From the NCBI RefSeq assembly GCF_020382885.2, contig NC_058501.1:15204501-15268500 (forward strand): a DNA stretch of 64,000 bases, read 5' to 3'. The notes beneath the pieces were generated by a model. The model did not search any database. It was not told the DNA's origin and saw only the letters and a program-made list of their open reading frames with translations. Source of the DNA: Scatophagus argus. Lineage: Eukaryota > Chordata > Actinopteri > Scatophagidae. The first letter of the stretch is position 1. Each line of letters starts with the position of its first letter. Below are positions 26,501-37,400 of this stretch, in pieces. A program made the position numbers and the translations under genes.

Positions 26501-29500
26501 AAATATATCATATAGCAGACAAACACAGTGATATTTCAGAAGTGAAATGAAGTTTATAGGATTAACAGAAAGTGTGCAACAGTTACTTAAACAACATTAG
26601 GCAGGTGCATAAATTTGGGCACCCTTGTTGTTTTATTGATTTGAGTACCTTTAGCACTAATTATTGGAACACAAAGTTTGTTTGGTAAGCTCATTGACCC
26701 TTGACCTACATACACAGGTGAATCCGATCATGAGAAAGGGTATTTCAGGTGGCCAGTAGCAAGTTGTTCTCCCTTTTGCATCTTCTCTGAGGAGTGGCAA
26801 CATGGGAGCCTCAAAACAACTCTCAAATGACCTGAAAACAAAGATTGTCCAACATCATGGTTTAGGGGAAGGATACAAAAAGCTGGCTCAGAGATTTAAG
26901 CTGTCAGTTTCCACTGTGAGGAACATAGTGAGGAAATGGAAGACCACAGGCACAGTCCTAGTTAAGGCCCGGAGTGGCAGGCCAAGAAAAATCTCTGATA
27001 AGCAGAGGCGAGGAATGGTGAGAACGGTCAAACTCAACCCACAGACCAGCTCCAAAGACCTACAACATGATCTTGCTGCAGATGGTGTCACTGTGCATCG
27101 TTCAACTATTCAGCGCACTTTGCACAAGGAGATGCTGTATGGGAGAGTAATGCGGCGGAAGCCTTTTCTACGCACATGCCACAAACAGAGTCGCTTGAGG
27201 TATGCTAAAGCACATTTGGACAAGCCAGCTTCCTTTTGGAATAAGGTGCTGTGGACTGATGAACGTGAAATTGAGTTATTTGGACATAACAAGGGGCGGT
27301 ATGCATGGCGGAAGAAGAACACAGCATTCCAAGACAAACACTTGCTACCCACAGTAAAATTTGGTGGTGGTTCCATCATGCTGTGGGGCTGTGTGGCCAG
27401 TGCAGGTACTGGCAATCTTGTAAAAGTTGAAGGTCGCATGGATTCCAGTCAGTATCAGCAGATTCTTGCCAACAATGTTCAAGAATCAGTGACAAAGTTG
27501 AAGTTGCACCGGGGCTGGATACTTCAACAAGACAACGACCCCAAACACTGCTCAAACTCTACAAAGGCATTCATGCAGAGGAACAACTACAACGTTCTGG
27601 AATGGCCATCTCAGTCCCCAGACCTGAACATTATTGAAAATCTGTGGTGTGATTTAAAGCGGGCTGCCCATGCTCGGAAACCATCAAACCTGACTGAACT
27701 GGAGATTTTTTGTAAAGAAGAATGGTCAAAAATACCTTCAACCAGACTCCAGACCCTCATTGGAAGCTATAGGAAGCGTTTAGAGGCTGTTATTTCTGCA
27801 AAAGGAGGATCTACGAAATACTGATGTCATTTTTCTGTTGGGGTGCCCAAATTTATGCACCTGCCTAATGTTGTTTAAGTAATTATTGCACACTTTCTGT
27901 TAATCCTATAAACTTCATTTCACTTCTGAAATATCACTGTGTTTGTCTGCTATATGATATATTTAACTGAAATTGCTGATCCGAACAACCAATGATTTAT
28001 AAAGGAAAATCCTGAAAATGATCAGGGGTGCCCAAACTTTTTCATACCACTGTATATCAAAGAAATCAGTCCCACAACATCACTTGATTTGTTGTTGTTT
28101 TAGCCTCCTTCACAGCCCCTCTCCCCACCCCACGTGAAGTGTAATACATGATAATTTATTATTCAGTGGTACCAAAGTGGCCTTACAGTACCTCTTCCTT
28201 CATTTCCTATCTTATCTGGACTGTCAGCAGACTAATAAATGTACAGAAATTTAGCCTCAATTGAATTTTCAACTTGGTTTTAATATGCTTATTTAAAATT
28301 CATTTTTATTAAATACACAATAATGTAAACTTAATTCAGAGTTTACTCTGAAACTTCGGCTTGGCTCAGCACCTCCATTCAAGTGCTTTAGAGGTTTAGA
28401 GGTTTCAACTATAAAATATCAGCAGTGAGTGAAACCTTTTAATTTTGAGCCCAGTACAAAAGAAGAAGCTTCGCATTTTTAAGATAAGATATTCCCAGGC
28501 AAGGTATCAACGAAGAATAATTAAAAATATATAATACATAATATATTATTGCAATTATCTAGTGGGTCTATTATATAAAATTCTTTAATATTGTAGTATA
28601 AGGTTCATTATTCTGACATATGAACACACCAAAAGACTGACAGGTCAGCTGGAAAGAAACAGCATCCAAATCACAGGCTGTAATCTCATCTCATTTGTTT
28701 ACATCAGGACTGCATGTGAACTTGTTTGTACTGCAAGTTTTGACTGGGAAATATTACTGATGTGGCTTTAAAAAATTAAATTATATGTTGTATTGTGTTA
28801 TAATCTATCTACCATCTACACCATGTATAAAAGATTTGATGGGGGGCTGCAGAGTTGGTGAGCGTACTTACCTTTTACTAAGAAAGAGGTAACAGGTAGG
28901 CTTTATAGTGACGGGCTTCTCAGGTGCCCACTCACAGCGAATCTTGCTGCTGGGTGACTTTTTGTAGCAGTGCAACTTGGGTTTCTCTGGAGGGTCTAGG
29001 AAGACATGCAGCGATACTGTACATTTACAACTGTTAGTTATTATCAGATTAGCTTTCTACTCTTCAATGTGTTACCATCCCATTGTCACTGCATGTACAT
29101 CATACAGACAAAATTATTCAGACACACCTCTTGATTATTGATTTCAGGTGTGGTATGGGGCTGTTTTTTCAGGGTTTGGGCTAAACCCCTTACTTCCAGT
29201 GAAGGAAAACCTTAATGCTTCAGCACACCAAGACATTTTGGACAATGCTATGCTTCCAACTTTGTGGCAACAGTCTGGGGAAGACAATTTTCTGTTCAAG
29301 GATGACTGTACCCCTGCTGGTCCATAAAGACCTGGTTGGATGATTTTGGTGTGGAAGATCTTGACTGACCCACACAGAACCCTGACCTCAACCCCATTTA
29401 ACACCTTTGGGATGAACTGGAACAGAGATTGCGAATCAGGCCTTTTCATCCATCACTGCATGAATGGGCAAAAATTCCCACAGAAACAGAAATCTTGTGG

Positions 29501-32416
29501 AAAGCCTTCCCGTAAGAGTGGAAGCTGTTATAGTTGCAAAGCTGTCTGTGTATTTAGAATGCGATCTCATTAAAGTGCCTGTTGGTGTAATGGTCAGGTG
29601 TCCCAATACTTTTGTCTATATAGAATATAATATAAAACATGTCTTTACTGCGCGGCTTCTCAAGACATAAACACAACTCTTCACACCTATGCATAAGATC
29701 TGTCTTTTGTTTAGTTTCCTCAAATAAAATATGCTCGGACAAATGACAGGACAAATATCCCACTGATCAAATCAAATCTGATATTGGATAACTGAAGTTC
29801 ACTCAGTAGCCTACAGAGTGACTCACCTGCAACAGTCACTTTTAATGAGAACCTCTCCCTGCCATTGTAATAACATGTGTACTTCCCAGAGTCCGTCAGT
29901 CTTACTGAGGACAGGGACAGTGTAGCCCCTCTCCTCTCAAATGTGAAGTCTACCCGATCTGTGTCTCCTTTTCCCAAAGTCCTCCCATTCCACTTCCACT
30001 GAGGCCTTGGTTTAACTGTCCTTGTTACCCTGCTTCCTTCCTCCTCCTGCTCCTCCTCTTCCTCATAATCCTCTTCCATCCCTTCAGCCCTCGGCAGTCT
30101 GTGCACACTGGTTGGCTGGGCCATGAGAGCAGTGGGAGAGGCTGTGTATCCTGTGTCTGTCTGTCCCAGGCTTCTGTTTTCTCCTGTCGCATTGAAGTTA
30201 GAGTGGTATTTCTGGCTTACAGCATCCTCCACAATATGCTTGGCACGTTCCATCATCATCATCACCTGAGTGTTGGTTCTAACGTTTGCAGTGGTTGGAG
30301 TTACAGCTGAAGAGCTGCCTCTTCTGACCTTTACTCCGTCCACTGTCACGTGACCGCCGCAGGTCAGAACTAACTCGCTGCCTGTGGATAAAACCAACAC
30401 GCCAGGGGGAGGGTCTGCAAAGAAAAATAAACACACAAAAACAGAATTTATGGAGTCAATACAAACCAGTATGTGTGCTGGCTGTTTGGAAATGCGTGTG
30501 TGAACTCAAACTGTACATTTCTACAGTATTTTGTACAGAATGGCAAGTTTTGCTTTGAGCATTGGTTGTGGTCGACTGGACTCAGCACAGATAGGATGCA
30601 ATGTTGCATAACTAAAATTGCCAACTCTTTCCGAACTTCCTCTTTCAATAAGTCCCTTGACTTAACTGTTTCTTTTTCTGTTCTTAACATATCCCTCTAT
30701 GTCATCTCTCATCTGTTTGCATTTCTGACATTCTCTAATCATTCAGACTTTTGTACTGACCTTAAAACTTGTTTACTGTTTTGATTTGATTGTCTTGACG
30801 TCAGAAGTCCATTAGCCAGAGACAGTGCAAACAGGCTTTCTCACGGTTTCTCCCGTTTAACGCAGTTCCCCCATCTTTTTTTTCCATAAAATCAGATCAG
30901 GAAAACACAGACTCTGCAGCTGAGAGCTGCATGATTACTCATTTCAAAGCATTTTGACTCATTTTAAACTTTAAACCTCTCTGCATACAGATAAAGGGTG
31001 AAAATAAAAGGAGTTGTCTCAAAACTTCATAGCTAACTGTGGCACATTTATTTGAGTATAACAAACACCAGTAAAGTGAACAAAACACATTTAAAGTAGA
31101 AGGTAGTTGGTGGGTGAAAAAAGCTTGTACAAATTGCAGTAGCTATTTGAACATGCTACCAATGAAGCCAGAATTTATAAAAGAATAAAGCAGGCCCAGA
31201 ATCAAGAGAAAAGCAAGAGAAAGCCTGACTTCAGTTCAGTGTATTTTGAGGGAAAAATGTTTTGAAAAATAACCTGCTGAATACTTTGGAAATACCCTGT
31301 TGAATGTAACCACATAATTAACTAGTAAGTACTTCACTGTAATTTTGAGGTACTTGTATCTGAGTACGTGAGTCGTTAGCTTTCTTGCCATTCTCTACTT
31401 GAACTTCACTTCAGAGGGAAATATTGTACATTTTCCTTCACCACAACCGTGTGACAACTTTAGTCACTAGTTAGACCCATTTAATACACGTAGGGCTTAG
31501 AAAATATGATGTTCTGTCATAATTTAAACTACCCAACAGTACACACAAGTACAACCTAAATGATTAGCTGTTTAAGTCATCTGTCATAAGCAAACATTTC
31601 TTGGTTACAGCCTATGCAATGTGAGGATCTGCATATTTTTTATCTGTTGGTTGAACATAACAGGCATTTGCAAGTTTATCTACAGTCCCACAAACAAATA
31701 GTTAAAAATGATTCCCACCTCAACCAACAGCGAAACCCTGATTTTATATTATTTCCTGAGTAATAAGAATCTAATGTTATCATGCTGTATTTAATTGCTT
31801 AAGGGGCACAACTGTACTGATTATTTTCACTTTTAATATTTGCCTACACTATCCTGATTATATTTACACAATTAAGTATTTTTAACGTTATCAATTCAGG
31901 TCTTTAAGACACTTGTAACAGAATACTTTTGCAGTGTGGTATTGGTACTTTACTATTACTACTTTACTATTTACCCCTTGCAATTGTAAATGCTAAAAGT
32001 TATATAAATACCTGTGGGAGCACAAACAAAACATCTTGGAGATGCTCTGTGCTCAGACTCAGGGTTAGGGTCTTTTTAGCTGCTGTGATTTGATCTCTCA
32101 GTCCAATCAAAAAATGAGAAGAATCTGAGTCATTCTTGTGGGTCACAATACAGAAACCAAAGTTAACACAAAGTTCCTCCAGAAAATGAAAAAGGCGTGT
32201 TATCAGTCCCTTAATCAGTCTACTTTTCAGAACAGAATACACCTGCGCGTTTGTTTGTTTGTTTGTTTAAACATGTTCTACGTTTACAATAACTGAGCAA
32301 ACCGGCTTACGTGACAGGAATTTACCTTTTCTGAGGCAGGTCCCGTCATAAATGCTGTGGAGCGGTGCGACGCGCAAAACGCACAGCAAGGACAGAAAAA
32401 TCCTCATTTTGCGCAT
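22991..32416 (-). CDS. il6r: Interleukin-6 receptor subunit alpha
   Basis: Type I cytokine receptor that binds IL-6 and recruits gp130 (il6st) at the plasma membrane. Ten exons: 32326-32416, 29827-30414, 28872-28995, 26176-26354, 25695-25858, 25413-25557, 24008-24030, 23821-23875, 23333-23447, 22991-23246. They join in frame to 579 aa (human 468). Order: signal peptide (1-20); Ig-like domain from about 31 to 226 with Cys49 and the C-terminal DSGKYTCYY motif; cytokine-binding domain D2 (CYKKSPSSKIRCEW, then CSYSSRTSRCWC); fibronectin D3 ending in the hallmark WSEWS at 417-421; a Thr/Ser/acidic stalk that includes a 23-nt microexon; one transmembrane helix at about 471-494; an 85-residue cytoplasmic tail. 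The tail ends FNNTSYFFLQQ, echoing the human C-terminus ISNTDYFFPR. Position beside atp8b2 and aqp10 matches human 1q21.3, which favours il6r over il11ra or cntfr. Introns host an intact and a decayed Tc1 element. The Ig domain has a large acidic insertion. Confidence 0.92.
23530..23602. repeat. Microsatellite (GT)n(GA)n
   Basis: About 43 bp of GT followed, after a short interruption, by about 28 bp of GA. It lies in the il6r intron just upstream of the transmembrane exon (23333-23447). Confidence 0.95.
25911..26115. mobile_element. MITE-like repeat, same family as 7458-7737
   Basis: Begins GGTCCAGTGTGTAGGATTTA and ends with ACATGCTGGACCTTTGAATC, whose reverse complement starts with a similar AAAGGTCCAGCATGT. 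The element is short and non-coding, and lies in an il6r intron about 60 bp from the exon at 26176. Confidence 0.6.
26413..28052 (+). mobile_element. Intact Tc1-family DNA transposon
   Basis: A 1640-bp element in the il6r intron between the exons at 26176-26354 and 28872-28995, in the opposite orientation to il6r. Terminal inverted repeats of about 212 bp (26413-26624 and 27841-28052) differ at only about four positions by eye. Both ends start CAGTGGTATGAAAAAGT and are flanked by the TA duplication expected of Tc1/mariner insertion (26411-26412 and 28053-28054). One uninterrupted transposase gene fills the interior. Near-identical repeats and an intact gene point to recent insertion. Confidence 0.97.
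26802..27824 (+). CDS. Tc1-type DD34E transposase (340 aa, intact)
   Basis: Full-length cut-and-paste transposase of 340 residues with no frameshift or stop. The N-terminal paired-like helix-turn-helix region (about 1-115) binds the inverted repeats. A GRPRK AT-hook-like/nuclear-localisation motif lies at 59-63. The catalytic triad is complete: Asp153 (LWTDE), Asp244 (QQDNDPKH) and Glu279 (IIENLW), with the 34-residue spacing of the Tc1 group. The glycine-rich FGGGSIMLWGC box and the WPSQSPDLN motif are present. The end GGSTKY resembles other fish Tc1 proteins of the same length. One visible departure is Ile rather than Pro in the usual DLNPIENLW motif (DLNIIENLW), so activity is not certain. 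Confidence 0.95.
   Translation: MGASKQLSNDLKTKIVQHHGLGEGYKKLAQRFKLSVSTVRNIVRKWKTTGTVLVKARSGRPRKISDKQRRGMVRTVKLNPQTSSKDLQHDLAADGVTVHRSTIQRTLHKEMLYGRVMRRKPFLRTCHKQSRLRYAKAHLDKPASFWNKVLWTDEREIELFGHNKGRYAWRKKNTAFQDKHLLPTVKFGGGSIMLWGCVASAGTGNLVKVEGRMDSSQYQQILANNVQESVTKLKLHRGWILQQDNDPKHCSNSTKAFMQRNNYNVLEWPSQSPDLNIIENLWCDLKRAAHARKPSNLTELEIFCKEEWSKIPSTRLQTLIGSYRKRLEAVISAKGGSTKY
29101..29627 (+). pseudogene. Decayed Tc1-like element with broken transposase
   Basis: About 527 bp in an il6r intron, 1 kb from the intact Tc1. The right end reads GGTGTCCCAATACTTTTGTC and the left end (about 29101) carries a diverged inverted match beginning CATACAGACAAAATTATT. Between them are scattered transposase remnants, including the codons for a former PDLNPI/HLWDELEQRLRIRP-like C-terminal block, interrupted by stops and frameshifts. 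The N-terminal DNA-binding half is missing. It belongs to a different Tc1 subfamily from the intact copy, because the end sequences differ. Confidence 0.75.
31325..31985 (+). repeat. Dispersed teleost repeat, forward copy
   Basis: In il6r intron 1. Contains the motifs TTTTGAGGTACTTGTATCTG, GAGGGAAATATTGTAC, TAAACTACCCAACAGTA and GTAACAGAATACTTTTGCAG, in the order I recall for an abundant fish interspersed repeat. The same family occurs reversed at 8735-9345. No coding potential. Confidence 0.7.
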
Positions 32417-33545
32417 GAATCTCCCTTTAACGAGTCTTCATACCATCACTCTCACACATGAGTGTCAGCTGGAAATCGTTGGGAGTCCAGTCCAAACTTT
32501 TCACACGAAGAAACAGTTCCCTGCAACAGACCGGCTTCTTGTGGTTTCAGCAGTGTGCTGTCCGTAAGAACCCGTTATTGTGAAATCCCTGCTCTCTTCT
32601 TCCTCTTGTTCAGCCCGTTACACAGAGGAAATCCTCCTCAGCGTCAAAATAAAACCCCCAGACAAGCTCAATATAGGCCTGGTGAAAGGTCTTACTTATT
32701 TTTAAAATCTGACATATTCAGGAAGTGCCTTTATAAGTTTCTTTATGATATCCTGTCCTGACTGTGATCCATGTTTTTTATGACACATACATAATGAAAA
32801 TACATAAACATATTTTGATTATATATTACAATGTACAGCATGTAAAACTTCTAATAGAGATTTAATTTGTATTATATTGAAAAGTTGTTTTTTTTTTTTT
32901 TAAATAAATAAATCATTAAATCAATTTGGTTAAATCATATAGGTTTTTGTTCTGGACGCAGCTAAAAACATTATTTTCAGCCATTAGAAAGTGATGATGC
33001 ACTGTTTTATACTCGACTAAAGGGTATTTTTGCCACAAAAAGTACCATCTACTGTTTTTTGTTTTCCGACTTAAAACAGAAAAGTTGCCAGTTATTTTTC
33101 ACACATCTGATTTCACATCCCACCATAGTGGAGTCATTTCCAATTTGACCTTTCGTTGCTTGTTGAACTGACATTTGCATGAACGCAGCATGCTTCTGTC
33201 ATGTAAAAGAACGATGACATGTTTATTGACCATTACTCAACAGCTCCATATTCCACCCTAAAAGCTGACCCATGCTTAAACAATTCACGACGTGAATTAA
33301 ACGTACACTAAAGTTCTGTCTAGTACATTCATTTCCAGCTTTGTTCTTGCAGATCATGTAGTCAGTTGAGTTTTAATTCTAAGCACTGCTTTGTTGAAGA
33401 CCGTAGTACAGGCACACATCCAACAACATGTTTATATCCTTCCACTATTTACTACATTATTATTATCCCACCCACTGGTTCAGGAGCCAGTGTTTGAAAC
33501 AGCTTAGAGAGCTTAAAAAAGCTGACACTGTTGAGGCATAATTAT
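32417..33545. other. il6r upstream region / atp8b2 3' flank
   Basis: No exon is supported. The il6r promoter should lie just above 32416. The sequence immediately upstream is moderately GC-rich, then becomes AT-rich with no recognised repeat. The far end abuts the inferred poly(A) site of atp8b2. Confidence 0.4.
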
Positions 33546-34461
33546 CCCCAAACACCTTCACTTTATTCATGGATAAATAAAAATGTAAAGGACTTTACTG
33601 AAGTGTACAGTATGCATACGGTATGAATCTGTTCACACAAAATGACAACATGTACGACTGAGGGTTTGACAAACTACCTTTAAATGTCCATTTACTGTCT
33701 CTCTGTTTCTTTGAACTTTGCCCAGATGTAACCTAAAGTAAACCAGCAGCAGTTTGTCTTTTCATTCAGTTTTTCAGACTGTGACGGCACGATTACATCC
33801 GAGGTTATTAGCATGATTTGGACGCGACACCTGGAAAGAGGGGACAAAGCACTGAGAGCTTGCTTCAAGATGCAACTCAATTAAGCTATTATAAAACACA
33901 TCAATATGATGCAAAAAAATAAAGGGAAACATGAGATGTAGATGTATAACAAGTAAGAGAACAAAGAGACAACAGCTTTGCAAAAGTCTTGCAGTGCTCT
34001 ATAACTTAAAAGTTTCGTTCTCACTGAGAACTATAGTGAACACAGAGGCTTGAGGATACTGTTTAGCAAAAACACTTTTAAATACTGCCTGCACTTCTAT
34101 GGCTGAATGTCTTGTTATTCTGTTCATTCACTCAACCCACTGCCGACTTTGACTGATGCTGTGAGACTTGGTTGCAAGTGAGGCTAAACTTTCTGAAATA
34201 ACAAGTGAAAACAAAACTTTTGGATCATTAGTAGTAAGTTACCTTGAAATGTGTTTCTGCCCCTGCTGCTTTCCTTCAGTTTCATACTCTAAATCTCATG
34301 ATATTCTGTCAGCTACCAGTTCATGAACACAGTTATGGGAGCACACGAGTTTCAGTTAGGAAAACAGAGAGAAGAACATTTTTATGACGTCTGTGTGCTC
34401 TATTTGCATGTAACGCATTCTGTGTCTCCAAAAAGCAATTCCTCCAGTTATCCTCAATGTT
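33546..34461 (-). other. atp8b2: atp8b2 3' untranslated region
   Basis: Follows the atp8b2 stop codon on the minus strand. A canonical AATAAA on the minus strand at 33562-33567 gives a 3'UTR of about 0.9 kb. No other gene is seen in the interval. The end is inferred from the signal. Confidence 0.5.
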
Positions 34462-37400
34462 TCACTCAGTGTGGCTGGTTTCCTTGGCAACAGAAGGTAA
34501 GCCTGGGCTGCTGGATGCACCGGCTCGAGTCTTCCTTCCAAACAGAGCTTCCTGTTGGAGAAGAAGAATGAATTCATTCAGACAGAACAGAAGAGTGACC
34601 AGTGTGCATGATTTTTTAGAGGTGTTACAACAGCAGCTCACCTGCACAGTCCCCAGCGTGATCGTCCAGCCTCCAGGTGAGTCTCCCACATGGCTCCTCA
34701 CTGCGGTGGGGGTGAGGGCACCAGCACCGAGGGCCTGGGCTGAAGCTTCAGATGCATCTGATTCTGAAGCTGGTGCTAAGGCTGGTTTGCTTTGTGTGGA
34801 TGAGGTGAGAACAGTCTGCGTATTCTGGGCTGGCGCTGCACCCGTTTCTTCCTCGTTAGGTGTATCCTGGGAGCCGCCCAGAACAGAGGAGGAGTTTGAG
34901 AGCGGTGGAACTGACCCGGAGACACAACTGGGCGCTGGGCTGCAATCCCCGGAGGCACTGGGGGGAGTGTGAGCGTGAGTATGTTTCTTCCTGCGGAGCG
35001 TGTCGATCCAGCTGGAGCTGTGTTTAGAGGCAAAGGTGGCCAAAGCCAGAGACGAGAGCCTCATGTTCTTTCCTGAGGTGATCAGCTCTCCAAATCCTTC
35101 CTGGTGAGCAAAGGCGTAGCCTGACCTCCTAGAACCACCGCGAGCGCCCAGACGGCCCTCTGACATACTGCCCACGCCACGCCAGGCGCCTCCCACGCCA
35201 CGACCTACTGGCTTTCGCTTCTTCTGCCGTACCAGCTGAGTATAACGCACCTGGAGGAGGAACAGCGGAAAGGTGATGCAATGAGCACCTTCAGTTGTGA
35301 GTTGTTGTTCAGCTGTTAGCAGGTTGTTTGAAAGAGAAATTCAGGTGGAAATGAACATATTTTTCACTCATTCAACTAGATTCTGTGACCAGAGCAAAAA
35401 AATACATTCATGGTAAACAGACCGCACATACTGTATGGCAACCTTTCAACCTACTTAATATTTATCTTATTCACCTATTCCTACATACATGTATATCACT
35501 ATATCTCATGTTGTATACAAGGGGTATAATGTGTTATTGAGTGAACTATAGACAGGTTGTTGGGGTCTTGTTATCCGCAAACTGAGCTGATTTACCCTGT
35601 TTCCATTCTATGTACTAAGTTAAGAGCAAATGAGCTTCTTAAAAGTTGGATTAGTCCTTTATGGTAGCCAAATTATTATTTTTTTCCATTCCACCTGTGT
35701 GCTTCGCATTTCATTTTCTGTACTACGCTGTAGTTTTTCTTGCACACGCATATAATTTGCTGATCAAATTTTCTTTGTCTACCCTGATCTTCTATCTCAT
35801 CGTAACTCAAAACTCTTTGTACTTTACAAAGTATTAAGAATCCCCTAACCCTACAAACAAATCAAAAAAGGAAGTACAGTTGAACGCCCAGCTGGGTTAA
35901 GACACAATGACTGAAAAGGCCACACACTGAGCTTATATTCATGTACTAAAAGCAAGTTGCGTCATTTGGGTACACTGTTTAAGTCAATATTTGTGGGGTA
36001 TTTGCAGTGCCAGTGACGGTGGGTCTGAACTCATCATCATCGCACACTCAACACACACACACACTAAGACTCTGTGTGCGTGCAGTTAATCATTGACCGA
36101 GACCAATTTCAGAGTGACCTGGTGGGAAGATGTGACACTGACACATGTTGAAATGAGATGAACAAATCACAGATTTTTTTCTCACCGTGTCTGAGAGCTG
36201 AGGTTTGAGGTCCACCTTGAGGAAGCGGAATGCCAAAACTGGAACTATGCATATTGCTGTTGCCAGTGCAATAGTTAACCACACGACTGGTTGCAATAAT
36301 GTGCTCTGGGCACAGCCTGTACTCACAAACACACATTACACGCACACAAACATGGGCATTTAGAACATTTAGAAATTTCTAGCATTTCACAAAACGCTGT
36401 AAACACACAGATATTAGACATCGTAACACAATGACCCCATTAGTGATGTGAAATAATTTCAGCAGGTGACAGTAAACATGACTCTGACACTATTTGGGTC
36501 AATCAGTTCCTGACTTAAGTGTATGTGTGCACGCTAGAAGTGTGTACAAATGTGAGTGGGCAGATCAGAGAGCCCAAACCAATGCACCGGTGACCAAATA
36601 TTATTGTCAGATTTATTTCATATGTATTTGTATAGGGACAGATATGTATCATAAATCAGTGGCACACACCACAACATTTATAGTCTAAGCTAATTCGCAA
36701 CAGGGCTGATTTCTTCTGGTTTGCTGGTCAACTGGTTGGTCGTTATGCTCCTGTCCGATCAAATTCTCATTGGTCAGACAATCGTTGGTGTTACTTTAAT
36801 AAAAAGAAAAGGGCTTCTAAATCAATCATCTCCGCTTTCACTGGAGGAGCTACGGTCCCTCTTTGCCTGTCGATCACAGCAGCCTTCAGTGTGGATAGGC
36901 TGCTTGTGATGTGTAACCAATCAGATAATGCTGTGGGCAGGACACTGAGTGACACAGAAGCTGTTTTCCTCAAATGAACTCTGGACTCAACGTCTGCGGA
37001 CAATCATGTCGGGACATTGTCCAGACACAAAACAGGAGATTGCCTGTCCATGTCAGATGAGTTCACAACTTGTGGAAATATAAATATTCTCTTTGGCTTA
37101 GGCGAGGGTCGAAGTGCACGCGTGTAGACAAGTATTCCTGTAGTTGTGGGGACACAGTCTCATTGTGGGTCCCCACAACGTAAATCATTAAATATTAGGG
37201 TGAAGACTTGCTTTAAGGTTAGGTTGAGGTTAGTATTAGGTTGAGGTATGGTTTAGGGCATTAATATAAGTCTATATAATGTCCCCAAAAGTGATGGAAA
37301 CATGACTGTGTGCCTGTGTGCTGGTGTGCGCATGCGTACGTGTGTGCATGTGTGCATGTGTGTGATCAACAAATAAAGAGAAGAGGGGACCGACCTGCAA

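Noticed and set aside
32000-32242. 80-codon minus-strand frame in il6r intron 1
   Set aside because: It follows a TACTT-type repeat, has no acceptor/donor pair in phase with il6r exons, and no family resemblance. The model is already complete without it.
34457-34972. 171-codon plus-strand frame
   Set aside because: It is the antisense shadow of the atp8b2 C-terminal exon, whose low-complexity codons keep the opposite strand open.
36680-36970. Possible dispersed repeat in an atp8b2 intron
   Set aside because: It contains CCAATCAGATAATGCTGTGG and other repeat-like wording, but I could not find clear ends or a second copy in the window.
37190-37262. TTAGG-like units suggesting interstitial telomere repeat
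   Set aside because: Units are irregular (TTAGGTTGAGG etc.) and belong to a wider dispersed fish repeat bounded by GTGGGGAC-type sequence.
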